Made by a program: the position numbers and the translations under genes. This document shows, piece by piece, positions 45,444 through 55,655 of a stretch of 64,000 bases of DNA (positions are counted from its first letter, which is position 1; the number at the start of each line of letters is the position of its first letter). A model generated the notes under the pieces. The model had not been told where the DNA came from, made no database searches, and worked only from the letters and a program-made list of their open reading frames with translations. This stretch comes from Ruminococcus sp. AF41-9 (GTDB lineage: Bacteria; Bacillota; Clostridia; Lachnospirales; Lachnospiraceae): positions 62,001 through 126,000 of the forward strand of contig NZ_QUDO01000004.1 in NCBI RefSeq assembly GCF_003477525.1, in the 5' to 3' direction.

Positions 45444-46280
45444 ATGATTCGGTCAGATTATACGGGAAAGGGGATTGGAGTCTGTGTACTGGATACCGGA
45501 ATTTTTCCACATATAGATTTTACAGGAAGAATATGGGCGTTTCAGGACTTTATAGGATACAGACGGGCACCGTATGATGATAATTCTCATGGAACCCATG
45601 TGTGCGGCATTATTGGAGGGGACGGGAAGGCGTCAGATGGCAGAATTACGGGAATTGCACCGGAATGTGGACTGATCGTATTAAAAGTGCTGGATCGTAT
45701 GGGAAATGGAAAAAAGGGGGATATCCTGAAAGCCGTTCGATGGATACTTGAAAACAGGAGACGCTATAAAATCCGGGTTGTAAATATTTCCGTGGGAACG
45801 ACATGCAGATCAGGAAACGATCATCAGATCCTGATCGAAGGCGTAGAGCAGCTGTGGGATGAGGGACTTGTGGTGGTGGCAGCAGCCGGTAATCAGGGAC
45901 CAGGATACGGGAGTATCACGGCACCTGGGAGCAGCAGGAAGATTATTACTGTTGGCTCAAGCGATCTTCTGACCGGAAAAACAGCGATTTCCGGAAGAGG
46001 ACCCACATTTGAATGTGTCTGCAAGCCGGATCTGGTGGCACCTGGAAGCCGTGTGCTTGCCTGTGCACCTGGAAGTGATTATGCTTATGGGATCAAAAGC
46101 GGGACTTCAATGTCTACGCCGCTGATTTCCGGGGCAGCAGCTTTAATGCTGGAAAAAAATCCGGCTCTTACAAATGTGCAGATTAAAATAAAACTCAAAG
46201 AAAGTGCCAGAGATATGGGACTTCCAAAGAACCAGCAGGGTTGGGGAAAATTTGACCTGGAGCGATTCATGGAACTGTGA
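45444..46280 (+). CDS. S8 subtilisin-like serine protease, no signal peptide
   Basis: 278 residues with the full catalytic triad: Asp in VCVLDTGIFPHIDF, His in DDNSHGTHVCGIIGG, Ser in KSGTSMSTPLISGAAA, plus the oxyanion Asn in VVAAAGNQGPG. There is no signal peptide and almost no propeptide (the Asp motif begins near residue 15), as in intracellular subtilisins. Probably a cytoplasmic protease in stress or stationary-phase turnover. CGGAGG precedes the ATG. Confidence 0.9.
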   Translation: MIRSDYTGKGIGVCVLDTGIFPHIDFTGRIWAFQDFIGYRRAPYDDNSHGTHVCGIIGGDGKASDGRITGIAPECGLIVLKVLDRMGNGKKGDILKAVRWILENRRRYKIRVVNISVGTTCRSGNDHQILIEGVEQLWDEGLVVVAAAGNQGPGYGSITAPGSSRKIITVGSSDLLTGKTAISGRGPTFECVCKPDLVAPGSRVLACAPGSDYAYGIKSGTSMSTPLISGAAALMLEKNPALTNVQIKIKLKESARDMGLPKNQQGWGKFDLERFMEL

Positions 46281-46338
46281 CAGGTACAAAAAAGCTAGTC
46301 AAACATAAGCACAAGCCAGACATAAGCAGGGAAAAAGG

Positions 46339-46401
46339 TACTGTGTGATGTGAAATTCAGATGGAGAGATATCTGAAAAGACATATTATGGGATCACAGT
46401 A
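46339..46401 (+). other. Hairpins after the subtilase gene
   Basis: TACTGTGTGAT can pair with GATCACAGTA, enclosing TTCAGAT/ATCTGAA (46353-46376). No T-run, so a weak terminator at most. GTGAAATT follows both arms of the outer pair. Confidence 0.4.
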
Positions 46402-46445
46402 TGTGAAATTAGTAACAAAAAGTATCACTTTAGTGTATAAAAGCA

Positions 46446-46474
46446 TTGACGAATCGAAGTATTTCCGCTACAAT
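46446..46474 (+). promoter_or_regulatory. Promoter of icd
   Basis: TTGACG (46446-46451), 17 bases, TACAAT (46469-46474). Confidence 0.78.
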
Positions 46475-46549
46475 GGTAGGTAATTTGACCGGGTAAACAC
46501 AAATGAGTGGATATTCCGTTAATTTTCGAAGCCAAAGAGGAGGACCTAT

Positions 46550-47758
46550 ATGAAAAAAATTCAGATGCAGACACCACTTGTCGAAATGGATGGAGATGAA
46601 ATGACCAGAATTCTCTGGAAGATCATCAAAGATGAACTTCTTCTTCCATACATTGATTTGAACACAGAGTATTATGACCTTGGTCTGGAATACAGAAACG
46701 AAACAGATGACCAGGTAACTGTTGATGCGGCAGAAGCGACCAAGAAGTATGGCGTTGCTGTAAAATGTGCAACCATCACTCCAAATAAGGCGAGAATGGA
46801 AGAGTACACATTAAAGAAAATGTACAAAAGCCCTAACGGAACGATCCGTGCGATCCTTGACGGTACCGTATTCCGCGCACCGATTGTTGTAAAAGGAATC
46901 GAACCTTGTGTAAAGAACTGGAAGAAACCGATCACAATCGCACGTCATGCATACGGTGATGTATACAAGAATACAGAGATGTACATCGATGGACCTGGAG
47001 ATGCTTATCTGGTATTTGAAGGTGCCAACGGAGAACAGAAGAAAGAGTTGATCCATCATTATGACGGAGCTGGTGTTCTTCAGGGTATGCACAATCTGGA
47101 TGATTCTATCAGCAGTTTTGCAAGATGCTGCTTCAGCTATGCGCTGGATACCAGACAGAGCATCTGGCTTGGCGCAAAAGATACGATTTCCAAGATTTAT
47201 GACGGACGTTTCAAAGAAATCTTTGCAACCATTTATGAGAATGAGTTCAAAGAAAAATTTGAAGCAGCAGGCATTGAATACTTCTACAGCCTGATCGATG
47301 ATATTGTTGCCCGTGTTATGAAGGCAGAAGGCGGATTTATCTGGGCATGCAAGAACTATGACGGAGATGTCATGAGTGACATGGTTTCCTCTGCATTTGG
47401 CTCTCTTGCAATGATGACTTCCGTTCTGGTATCTCCGCAGGGATACTATGAATATGAAGCTGCTCACGGAACCGTACAGAGACATTATTACCGTCATTTG
47501 AAAGGCGAAGAAACATCTACCAACTCCGTAGCGACCATTTTTGCATGGACAGGTGCTCTGAGAAAAAGAGGAGAGCTGGACGGCAATCAGGAGCTGATGA
47601 ATTTTGCAGACAAGCTGGAACAGGCAACTCTGGAGACAATCGAGAGCGGAAAGATGACCAAAGACCTTGCACTGATCACTTCTCTTGAGAATGTAACTGT
47701 ACTTAACAGCAAAGAATTTATCCTTGCGATCAGAGAAAGACTGGACGAGATTTTATAA
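46550..47758 (+). CDS. icd: NADP-dependent isocitrate dehydrogenase
   Basis: 402 residues, of the homodimeric type related to eukaryotic cytosolic enzymes rather than to E. coli Icd (start [23 protein letters not shown]; substrate-binding [16 protein letters not shown]; metal-binding [21 protein letters not shown]; cofactor region [14 protein letters not shown]). It converts isocitrate to 2-oxoglutarate, giving NADPH and a glutamate precursor. GAGGAGG precedes the ATG. It is a single-gene transcript; no citrate synthase or aconitase gene is near. Confidence 0.94.
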   Translation: MKKIQMQTPLVEMDGDEMTRILWKIIKDELLLPYIDLNTEYYDLGLEYRNETDDQVTVDAAEATKKYGVAVKCATITPNKARMEEYTLKKMYKSPNGTIRAILDGTVFRAPIVVKGIEPCVKNWKKPITIARHAYGDVYKNTEMYIDGPGDAYLVFEGANGEQKKELIHHYDGAGVLQGMHNLDDSISSFARCCFSYALDTRQSIWLGAKDTISKIYDGRFKEIFATIYENEFKEKFEAAGIEYFYSLIDDIVARVMKAEGGFIWACKNYDGDVMSDMVSSAFGSLAMMTSVLVSPQGYYEYEAAHGTVQRHYYRHLKGEETSTNSVATIFAWTGALRKRGELDGNQELMNFADKLEQATLETIESGKMTKDLALITSLENVTVLNSKEFILAIRERLDEIL

Positions 47759-47777
47759 TAACAGATAGATATGAATA

Positions 47778-47819
47778 AAAATGGGAGGAACCTGCATTAT
47801 GCAAGTTCTTCCCATTTTT
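47778..47819. terminator. Bidirectional terminator between icd and the ABC-F gene
   Basis: AAAAATGGGAGGAAC.TGCA pairs with TGCA.GTTCTTCCCATTTTT. The stop codon of the minus-strand ABC-F gene lies at the tip of this hairpin, so the stem also encodes its last residues. Confidence 0.85.
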
Positions 47820-49706
47820 CATATAAGGTTTCCAGTTCTTCTGTGATCGCGGCTTTCTCTTTGCTGAGTCTTGCGCATTCTGCCACGTTTGTGCAGACAT
47901 CCGGAAGAACCATGGTTTCATCAATTTCTTTGTCTCTGGTTTCCAGTTCTTCGATCCGGGCTTCGACTTTTTTCAGTTCGTTTTCCCGTTTTCTCTGGCG
48001 GGCCTGTTCTTCTTTCTGCTGCTGCCAGGAGAGCTTGTTATCGGAAGCCTGTTTTGCCTCTGCTGCTGCCTGTGCTGCGGCAGGTGCATATTTCTCTGTC
48101 AGCTCCTCTTTTTTCTCCAGATAATAATCGTAATCACCGATATAATTTACAATTGCCTGGTTGGTAAGATCCAGAATACGGGTGGCAGTCTGGTTGATGA
48201 AATATCGGTCGTGGGAAACGTAAAATACAGTTCCGGTATAGCTGTTTAACGCTTCTTCCAGAATCTCCTTGGATGCGATATCCAGATGGTTGGTAGGCTC
48301 ATCGAGAATCAGGAAATTCGCTTCAGAGAGCATCAGCTTCGCGAGGGATACACGGCCTCTTTCCCCACCGGAGAGGGCGGAGATCAGTTTGAATACATCA
48401 TCCCTGTGAAAAGAAATGCGGCAAGCATATTTCGGATTTCGGTTTCCGTAAGGGTCGGATAAGTATCGGAGATCTCTTCGAAGATTGTTTTCTCCATATG
48501 CAGGACATGGTGCTCCTGATCGTAGTAACCGATCTGTACTTTGGAACCAAGAGAGAATCGGCCGTCGTCTGCATCCACCAGACCATTGATGATCTTCAGC
48601 ATTGTGGTTTTGCCGGTACCGTTATTCCCGATCAGTGCAACACGCTCTCCACGTTTGATCTCAAAAGAGATATCACTGAAAAGAGTCTGTCCGGGAAAGG
48701 ATTTGGAAAGATTTTCCACAGTAAGGACATCATTTCCGCTCACAAATCTCGGTTCCAGAGAGATTCGCATCTGATTCTGCACTTCTACCGGTTTGTCGAT
48801 ACGCTGAATCTTATCCAGCATTTTTTCACGGCTTTCCGCACGTTTGATGGATTTCTCACGGTTAAAGGATTTCAGTTTGGCGATAACTGCTTCCTGATGT
48901 TTGATATCTCGCTGCTGGTTCAGGTAGGCTTTGTACTGTGCGTCACGAAGCTGGGCCTTTTTCAGGGCATAGGCGGAATAATTGCCGCTGTACATGCGCA
49001 TGGCACCGGCTTCAATCTCTACAACTTTAGTTACAACTTTGTCAAGAAAATAACGGTCATGGGAGACGATGAATACTGCACCCGGGTAGTTGAGCAGGTA
49101 AGTTTCCAGCCAGGAAATACTCTCCATATCCAGATGGTTGGTCGGCTCATCCAGAAGAAGAATGTCAGGGCTGGAAAGAAGAAGTTTACCCAGAGCCACA
49201 CGGGTTTTCTGGCCTCCGGAAAGGGTTTCAATCTGACGTTCGAAATCCTCTTCCGTAAATCCAAGACCTTTTAAAACGCCTAAGATTTCGCTCTTATATG
49301 CATAGCCGTTTTCAAGTTCAAACCGATGGCTGAGTCTTGTGTAAGTATTCATAAGACTGTCCAGTGCATCTCCGGTGGTTGTTTTCATCTCCTGTTCGAG
49401 AGAACGGAGACGGTTTTCCATATCAATGATATGCTGCTTGGTGGAGATCAGCTCTTCATAGATGGTATGATGACCGTGGATGTCCTGATACTGGGCAAGA
49501 TAGCCGATATTTTTATCTTTGGCAAGGACAACGTTTCCGGAATCCGGAGAGATTTCGTGCATGATGATACGCAGCAGAGTGGTTTTGCCGGCACCATTGT
49601 TACCGATCAGTGCGGCTTTTTCCCGGTCTTCTATATGGAAACTTGCATCTTCAAGGATTACTTTTTCGCCAAAGGATTTACAGATGTTCTGACATGATAA
49701 GATCAT
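47797..49706 (-). CDS. ABC-F family ATPase (translation/ribosome-associated), frameshifted
   Basis: Soluble tandem ATPase without membrane domains, about 636 residues when restored. Domain 1 has GNNGAGKTTLLRI, LSGGQKTRVALGKLL and LLLDEPTNHLDMES. A linker carries many basic residues (KRAESREKMLDKIQR). Domain 2 has GNNGTGKTTMLK and, in the second frame, LSGGERGRVSLAKLML and ILDEPTNHLD. A Uup/YdiF-like C-terminal coiled coil follows. One missing base at 48402-48404 (CCC on the plus strand where CCCC is expected) breaks the frame after FLFTG. Members act on ribosomes as translation factors or antibiotic-protection proteins; the coiled coil favours the YdiF/Uup group. Confidence 0.88.
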
Positions 49707-49867
49707 GGTAATTCCTCCAGTTTTTTGATAAATTAAACTTCCGGTCTTATAAGGATTCTGTAAGTGATAAATCCCTGTGCCAGGGAAGAAAAATCCGATA
49801 AGACATGGTATGGATCAGAGCACCGGTTGCGGGGATTCAGATTCATACCGGATTACAGTCGATTCTT

Positions 49868-49896
49868 ATTATAACGGAATCCGGGAGGTTTTGAAA
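49868..49896 (-). promoter_or_regulatory. Promoter of the ABC-F gene
   Basis: On the minus strand TTTCAA (49891-49896), 17 bases, TATAAT (49868-49873). The leader from about 49860 to 49707 can form several hairpins (CCGGT/ACCGG, GGTATG/CATACC, CCTG/CAGG), which would allow attenuation; no leader peptide is obvious. Confidence 0.6.
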
Positions 49897-49989
49897 GTAA
49901 ATTCTTATGGAATTTGATGTTTTTTGGAGGGAAAAATCGAATTTCATAAAAAAACTGATAAATATTTGTCTAAAAAGTACAAGTTTAAT

Positions 49990-50018
49990 TTGACAATAAA
50001 ATAACATTTGGGTATAAT
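49990..50018 (+). promoter_or_regulatory. Consensus promoter of rex
   Basis: TTGACA (49990-49995), 17 bases, TATAAT (50013-50018), an exact sigma-A match. No clean Rex operator palindrome (TTGTTAANNNNTTAACAA-like) is visible nearby. Confidence 0.85.
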
Positions 50019-50048
50019 TGACGTAGACAAATCAAGGAGGGAAAATTT

Positions 50049-50735
50049 GTGGAAGCTAAGGAAATTTCAAAAGCGGTTATCAAACGTCTGCCACGGTACT
50101 ATCGCTACCTCGGTGAGCTGATGGAGGAGAATGTAGAGAGAATTTCTTCCAATGATCTCAGCAAGAAAATGCATGTGACAGCTTCCCAGATTCGTCAGGA
50201 TTTAAATAATTTCGGCGGTTTTGGTCAGCAGGGTTATGGCTACAATGTACGGTATTTATATACAGAGATCGGTAAGATTCTTGGTCTGGACACCGTTCAT
50301 CCGATGATCATTCTGGGTGCAGGTAATCTGGGACAGGCGCTGGCCAATTATGTGGATTTTGAGAAACGTGGTTTTAAACTGGTGGGGATTTTTGACGTAA
50401 ATCCTGTGCTGGAGGGAATCGCGGTGCGCGGGATTGAAATCCAGATGCTCAGTGATCTGCCGCTGTTTCTGAAAGAGAATGAAGTGGAAATTGCAGTTCT
50501 GACTCTTCCTAAAAATAAAGCCAAAGAGATGGCGAAGATACTGATTGAAAACGGAATCAAGGCAATCTGGAATTTTGCACATATTGATCTGGATGCTCCG
50601 GAGGACGTAATGGTAGAGAACGTTCATCTGTCAGAGAGTCTGATGACTTTATCCTACAATCTGAGTGAGTACCGGAAAGAACATGAGGTGCAGGAAGCTC
50701 ACGGAGAAACAGAAGAGAGTAAAGAGCATGAATAA
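50049..50735 (+). CDS. rex: Redox-sensing transcriptional repressor Rex
   Basis: Represses fermentation and respiration genes until NADH rises. 228 residues. It has an N-terminal winged helix (ISSNDLSKKMHVTASQIRQDLNNFGGFGQQGYGY) and a Rossmann NAD(H)-binding domain with GAGNLGQAL. The C-terminal helix for domain swapping is followed by an acidic tail (EAHGETEESKEHE) somewhat longer than usual. GTG start at 50049, 8 bases after AGGAGG. Confidence 0.95.
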   Translation: MEAKEISKAVIKRLPRYYRYLGELMEENVERISSNDLSKKMHVTASQIRQDLNNFGGFGQQGYGYNVRYLYTEIGKILGLDTVHPMIILGAGNLGQALANYVDFEKRGFKLVGIFDVNPVLEGIAVRGIEIQMLSDLPLFLKENEVEIAVLTLPKNKAKEMAKILIENGIKAIWNFAHIDLDAPEDVMVENVHLSESLMTLSYNLSEYRKEHEVQEAHGETEESKEHE

Positions 50736-50916
50736 CCGGCAGGTCGATGCTGATACTGGCTGTGGTCGTAAGATCACAGCTTTTCTTTTGGCTAAAATAG
50801 GTGTATACTAAGTGGAAAAATAAAATAATAATTACGAAATATGTTCCCGGCGGGTTTATGATAGACTGAATAATCGAGAACAACCGGTCAGGAGAATATA
50901 GAGGTGAGGTGAGAAA

Positions 50917-52434
50917 ATGAGAGATATCGTAACTGCACAGGAGATGAAAGATCTGGACAGGAATACGATAGAGAACGCAGGTGTTTTATCCCTGGTACTG
51001 ATGGAACGCGCGGCACTGAAAACAGTAGAAGAGATGAAAAAGCGCTGGAAACAGGAGGACAGAGAAAAGGTTCTGGTGGTATGCGGAAGCGGCAATAACG
51101 GCGGAGACGGACTGGCGATTGCAAGGCTGCTTCATCTTCAGGGCATTTCAGTCAGTTTTTATTTCCCGGGAAAAGAAGAAAAGATGACACCGGAAACCGC
51201 AAAACAGATGGAGATTGCACGAAATTACGAAGTGCCACAGGTGCATAACCTGAATCCGGGTGAATATACTACTATAGTAGATGCCATTTTCGGGGTCGGG
51301 CTTGCCCGCCCTGTGGAAGGTATTTATGCGCAGATCCTCCGGGAACTGAACCAGGCGTCTGCTTTTAAAGTGGCAGTGGATCTGCCTTCCGGGATAGATG
51401 CGGATAACGGGCAGGAACTGGGAACGGCCTTTCGTGCAGACCTGACAGTGACCTTTGCTTTCAGAAAACGTGGGCTGTGTTTTTATCCGGGACGGATGTA
51501 TGCAGGGGAGGTTGTTGTCGCAGATATCGGAATTTATAAAGATTCCGGGTATCCGGTTTTTGTACATTCGGTGGAACAGAACGATCTTTCTTTACTGCCG
51601 GAGAGAGTGCCTTATGGAAATAAGGGAACATTTGGAAAGGTTCTTCTGGTTGCCGGTTCCCCCGGAATGTGCGGGGCTGCGTATTTAAGTGCTGCGGCTG
51701 CGCTGAAATGTTCCGCGGGAATGGTGAAGATCCAGACAGTGGAGGAGAACCGGATTCCGCTTCAGACGCTGCTGCCGGAAGCGATGATCACCTGTGAATT
51801 TGATGAAAGTGCAAATCAGAAGATGATGGACTGGTGTGATGTGCTGGTGATAGGACCCGGACTCGGGGTATCCGGACAGAGCAGAGAACGTGCACAGTGG
51901 TTTCTGATGCGCGCTGCCATGTGCGGCAAGCCTGTGGTCCTGGATGCAGACGGGCTGAATCTGCTCTCTGTTCATGAGGACTGGCGCAGATTTCTTGGCA
52001 GAAATGTGATCATTACTCCTCATCTGGGAGAAATGAGCCGCCTGTGCGGCAGCAGCATCGGTGAAATTCAGAAAACACTGATCCGGACTGCAGTGAATTA
52101 TGCAAAAGAGACAGGAGCCATCTGTGTGCTGAAAGATGCATGTACAGTGGTGGCGGATGAGACAGGAGAAACCTGTCTGAATCTGTCCGGAAATGCAGGA
52201 ATGGCGACAGCAGGAAGCGGTGATGTTCTGAGCGGTGTGCTGGCAGGGATTCTCTGTATGTTTCTTTCAGCAGAGAAGAAACTGTCACCGGTTCTGACTG
52301 CTGCGCTGGGTGTTTATGTTCACGGAGCAGCGGGAGATAAAGCGGCAGAGACAGTTGGAGAGAGAGGAATGACAGCAAGGGATATCATTCGTTTTCTGCC
52401 GGAGGTATTGGCTCAGGCAGGGCGTGAACAGTAA
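50917..52434 (+). CDS. nnr: Bifunctional NAD(P)H-hydrate epimerase/dehydratase
   Basis: Repairs damaged NAD(P)HX. 505 residues. The N-terminal YjeF_N epimerase domain (1 to about 215: VVCGSGNNGGDGLAIARLL; AVDLPSGIDADNG) is followed by the C-terminal carbohydrate-kinase-like dehydratase domain (about 225-505: LLVAGSPGMCGAAYLSAAAAL; VIGPGLG; ITPHLGEMSRLCG; GNAGMATAGSGDVLSGVLAGIL). The usual fused order is present. GAGGTGAG precedes the ATG. alr follows 74 bases on in the same direction. Confidence 0.95.
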   Translation: MRDIVTAQEMKDLDRNTIENAGVLSLVLMERAALKTVEEMKKRWKQEDREKVLVVCGSGNNGGDGLAIARLLHLQGISVSFYFPGKEEKMTPETAKQMEIARNYEVPQVHNLNPGEYTTIVDAIFGVGLARPVEGIYAQILRELNQASAFKVAVDLPSGIDADNGQELGTAFRADLTVTFAFRKRGLCFYPGRMYAGEVVVADIGIYKDSGYPVFVHSVEQNDLSLLPERVPYGNKGTFGKVLLVAGSPGMCGAAYLSAAAALKCSAGMVKIQTVEENRIPLQTLLPEAMITCEFDESANQKMMDWCDVLVIGPGLGVSGQSRERAQWFLMRAAMCGKPVVLDADGLNLLSVHEDWRRFLGRNVIITPHLGEMSRLCGSSIGEIQKTLIRTAVNYAKETGAICVLKDACTVVADETGETCLNLSGNAGMATAGSGDVLSGVLAGILCMFLSAEKKLSPVLTAALGVYVHGAAGDKAAETVGERGMTARDIIRFLPEVLAQAGREQ

Positions 52435-52508
52435 GTTTTATTGCTGCTGTGCACATGCTGGCATTTTTATCAGATGGATAACAGGAAAAACAGAGGAAGA
52501 TAATTGTT

Positions 52509-53669
52509 ATGGAAAAAAATAGAAGAGTAAAAGCAGTGATTTCCCTGGATGCAGTGGAAGCAAATTTCAGAGAAATGAGAAAAAATATTGCAGAGGATAC
52601 GAAGATGATTGCAGTGATCAAGGCAGATGCCTATGGCCACGGAGCAGTGCAGATCGCACGTCTGATTCATGATTATGACTATATCTGGGGATTTGCAGCT
52701 GCAACTGCGGAGGAGGCAATTCATCTGCGCCAGGCAGGGATTACCAAACCAATCCTGATCCTGGGGATTGTCTTTGATGAATATTATCCGGAACTTGTTC
52801 AGTATGAGATACGACCGGCAGTCTGTGAGTATGAGGAAGCAAAGAAACTTTCCGGGGAAGCAGTGCGTCAGGGAAAAACAGTACATATTCATCTGGCATT
52901 GGATACGGGAATGACCAGAATTGGTTTTGCGGATGTTCCGGAAAATGTGGAAGTGATCAGAAAAATCGCAGAGCTTCCAAATCTGGAGATCGAGGGAATG
53001 TTCACACACTTTGCAAGGGCAGACGAGTATGACAGAAGCCCTGCAATGGTCCAGCTTGACCGTTACCTGAAGTTTGAGAAGCTTCTGGAGGATGCAGGTG
53101 TGAAGATTCCGTTTTGCCACTGCTCCAACAGTGCAGGGATCATCCGGATACCGGAGGCAAATCTGAGCATTGTACGTGCAGGTATCACAATCTATGGAAT
53201 TTATCCTTCCGAAGAAGTGGAAAGGGATATTGTAAAAATGTCTCCTGTCATGGAGCTGAAAAGTCATGTCACTTATGTGAAGGATGTTGCTGCGGGGACT
53301 GCGATCAGTTATGGCGGCACTTTCGTGGCTGACAGAAAGCTTCGGGTAGCTACGATCCCGGTAGGATATGCGGACGGATACCCGCGCCAGCTTTCCAATA
53401 AGGGTTGGGTCCTGATCCGCGGACAGAAAGCGCCGATCCTTGGAAGAGTCTGCATGGATCAGTTTATGGTTGATGTGACGGAGATTGCGGGAGTGGAAAA
53501 AGGAGACGAAGTGACTCTGATGGGAAGAGATGGCGATGAATTTATCGGCATCGAAGAACTGGGCGATCTCTGTGGCCGTTTTTCCTATGAATTTGCCTGT
53601 GATATCAGCCCGCGTGTGCCGAGAGTTTATATCAAGGACGGTAAGGAAACAGAGATTTATAATCCGTAA
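52509..53669 (+). CDS. alr: Alanine racemase
   Basis: PLP enzyme that makes D-alanine for peptidoglycan. 386 residues. PLP Lys in AVIKADAYGHGA, the second catalytic base Tyr in GTAISYGGTFVADRKLRVATIPVGYADGY, and GRVCMDQFMVDVT near the C-terminus. AGAGGAAG lies about 11 bases before the ATG. It is followed by mazF, a gene order also known from Bacillus. Confidence 0.96.
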   Translation: MEKNRRVKAVISLDAVEANFREMRKNIAEDTKMIAVIKADAYGHGAVQIARLIHDYDYIWGFAAATAEEAIHLRQAGITKPILILGIVFDEYYPELVQYEIRPAVCEYEEAKKLSGEAVRQGKTVHIHLALDTGMTRIGFADVPENVEVIRKIAELPNLEIEGMFTHFARADEYDRSPAMVQLDRYLKFEKLLEDAGVKIPFCHCSNSAGIIRIPEANLSIVRAGITIYGIYPSEEVERDIVKMSPVMELKSHVTYVKDVAAGTAISYGGTFVADRKLRVATIPVGYADGYPRQLSNKGWVLIRGQKAPILGRVCMDQFMVDVTEIAGVEKGDEVTLMGRDGDEFIGIEELGDLCGRFSYEFACDISPRVPRVYIKDGKETEIYNP

Positions 53670-53818
53670 TCATATCTCAAACCATAATATTTTTATAACC
53701 ACGCATGTATACACAAGAAAAAGATGGAAATACTTTATCTTAAAACAAGGTTTTTAAGCAGTTCCGTAAGGTTTCGGAATTGTGTCAGAAGCCGAAAAAG
53801 AATCGGAGTGTGAATTGT

Positions 53819-54166
53819 GTGGTAATTAAAAGAGGGGATATTTTCTATGCGGATCTCCGGCCTGTGGTGGGGAGCGAACAGGGAGGAATCCGACCGGTGC
53901 TGATCATTCAGAACAATGTGGGAAACAGACACAGTCCCACAGTGATCTGTGCGGCGATCACATCCAAAATGAACAAGGCAAAGCTTCCCACGCATATTGA
54001 GATTGATGCCGGAGTCTATGGAATCGAAAAGGATTCCGTGATCCTGCTGGAACAGCTTCGGACCATAGACAAAAGAAGGTTGAAGGATAAAGTATGCCAT
54101 CTGGATGATGTCATGCTGGATAAAGTCAACCATGCGTTGGAAATCAGTCTGGAACTTACTTTCTGA
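53819..54166 (+). CDS. mazF: MazF/PemK-family endoribonuclease toxin
   Basis: 115 residues, starting [33 protein letters not shown]. The conserved Arg-Pro and the later TSKMNK segment, which hold the catalytic Arg and Ser/Thr of MazF enzymes, are present. It cleaves mRNA at short specific sequences. GTG at 53819 has GGAG 10 bases upstream. In Bacillus the alr-linked toxin has its antitoxin gene between alr and the toxin; here the 149-base gap has no room for one, so this is a toxin without a visible partner. Confidence 0.9.
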   Translation: MVIKRGDIFYADLRPVVGSEQGGIRPVLIIQNNVGNRHSPTVICAAITSKMNKAKLPTHIEIDAGVYGIEKDSVILLEQLRTIDKRRLKDKVCHLDDVMLDKVNHALEISLELTF

Positions 54167-54245
54167 ATCTTGACGGATATGAGATAAAGTGATATATTTT
54201 ACCAGTAACTACGCGTTTTCATTACAAAGGAGACTGATTAGAAAA

Positions 54246-55601
54246 ATGGAAGATGGCAGTAGTATGCCCCTCTGGGGCGTATTGGTTTTACTGATATTGC
54301 TGTGGCTGAATGGTATTTTTTACGGATTTGCGGCAGCAGTGCGAAACATAAGTGAGAATGAGACACAGAAGAAGGCAGACGAAGGGGATAAGAAAGCACA
54401 GATGCTTCTGGCGCTGATCGACAGACCTGCGCAGTTTGTCAATGCGATCCCGTTGATGGTGATGGCATGTGGAATCTGTTTTGGTACGTTTCTGGTACCC
54501 TGGGCTGCAGATGTATTTGATCCCTACATAAAACATACACCTGCACTGATCCTGGTTCTGGCTGTGTGTGTGATCCTGCTTGCAGGACTTGGGATTCTTA
54601 CTTTCCGCCGGGTTGGCACCTATTATCCGGAGAAATACGCATATCGTTATCTGAAGCTGATTCAGTTCTGGGTAAAAGTGCTGAGTCCTTTTACCACGTT
54701 TATTACCTGGATCGCAAGGCTTGCGGCAGTACCTTTTGGCGTGGAGCTCGACCGGCAGGAATCGGCCGTGACAGAAGAGGAGATCATTTCCATTGTGGAT
54801 GAAGCACATGAACAGGGTGTGATCGAGGAAAACGAAGCAGAGATGATCCAGAATATCATATCTTTCAATGAGACGGAAGCGCATGATATCATGACCCACA
54901 GAAAGAACGTGGTGGCTTTTGACGAAGAAATCCTGCTGAAAAGTATGATCGATACCATGCTGGAGGAAGGCAATTCCCGCTATCCGGTTTATGAGGAAAA
55001 TATTGACAATATCAAAGGAATCGTTCATTATAAAGATGCGCTGAAATTTATGACACAGAATCCCTGGGCGAAATTTAAGCCGCTGAAAGAACTTCCGGGA
55101 ATCATCCGTCAGGCGTCCCTGATACCGGAAACACGCGGAATCGGAGATCTTTTTCACACGATGCAGGCAAAGAAAATCCATATGGCAGTGGTGGTAGATG
55201 AATATGGACAGACAGCCGGAATCGTTACCATGGAAGATATTCTGGAGGAGATCGTGGGAGATATCCTGGATGAATACGATGAGGATGAGGTTACGATCCG
55301 TGCGCAGAAGGATAACAGTCTGATCATTGACGGTCTGGCGTATCTGGAAGATGTGGAGGAGGAACTGGAAGTAGATTTTGGAGATGTGGAGTTCGAGACG
55401 CTGAACGGTTATCTTACGAATATTCTGGGACATATCCCGACAGCGAAAGATGTTGACACTGTGATCACGGCGGTGGGATACTGCTTTACGATCCTGTCGA
55501 TCGGTAATAAAACCATCGGCAAGGTAAAAGTGGAAAAAGACAGAAAAGATCCTGCCTCAGAGAATACACAGGTTCATAATGATAAAAAAGAGAAACAGTA
55601 A
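54246..55601 (+). CDS. CNNM/CorC-family membrane protein with CBS pair
   Basis: About 451 residues. An N-terminal DUF21-type membrane domain with about three or four hydrophobic segments (LWGVLVLLILLWLNGIFYG; ALILVLAVCVILLAGLGIL) is followed by a CBS pair (DIMTHRKNVVAFD; IHMAVVVDEYGQTAGIVTMEDILEEIVGDI) and a CorC/HlyC C-terminal domain (DNSLIIDGLAYLEDVEEEL). Family members are linked to magnesium or cobalt efflux; older annotations call them haemolysins. The ATG at 54246 follows AGGAG by 12 bases; a GTG at 54189 in frame has no clear site. Confidence 0.87.
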   Translation: MEDGSSMPLWGVLVLLILLWLNGIFYGFAAAVRNISENETQKKADEGDKKAQMLLALIDRPAQFVNAIPLMVMACGICFGTFLVPWAADVFDPYIKHTPALILVLAVCVILLAGLGILTFRRVGTYYPEKYAYRYLKLIQFWVKVLSPFTTFITWIARLAAVPFGVELDRQESAVTEEEIISIVDEAHEQGVIEENEAEMIQNIISFNETEAHDIMTHRKNVVAFDEEILLKSMIDTMLEEGNSRYPVYEENIDNIKGIVHYKDALKFMTQNPWAKFKPLKELPGIIRQASLIPETRGIGDLFHTMQAKKIHMAVVVDEYGQTAGIVTMEDILEEIVGDILDEYDEDEVTIRAQKDNSLIIDGLAYLEDVEEELEVDFGDVEFETLNGYLTNILGHIPTAKDVDTVITAVGYCFTILSIGNKTIGKVKVEKDRKDPASENTQVHNDKKEKQ

Positions 55602-55623
55602 CTATTCAGGTATTGAACAGTTA
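55599..55623. repeat. Palindrome of the TAACTGTTC family
   Basis: TAACTATTCA (55599-55608) and TGAACAGTTA (55614-55623) are inverted repeats with one mismatch, beginning at the stop codon of the preceding gene. They match the arms at 200-243. The left arm with its flank (ACAGTAACTATTC) is shared with 44944-44956. Confidence 0.55.
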
Positions 55624-55655
55624 TGGAAATAATTTTTAACAAAAGGAGAAAAAAG

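Noticed and set aside
49907..50048. Rex operator at the rex promoter
   Set aside because: Autoregulation is common, but no palindrome close to the Rex consensus is visible near the promoter.
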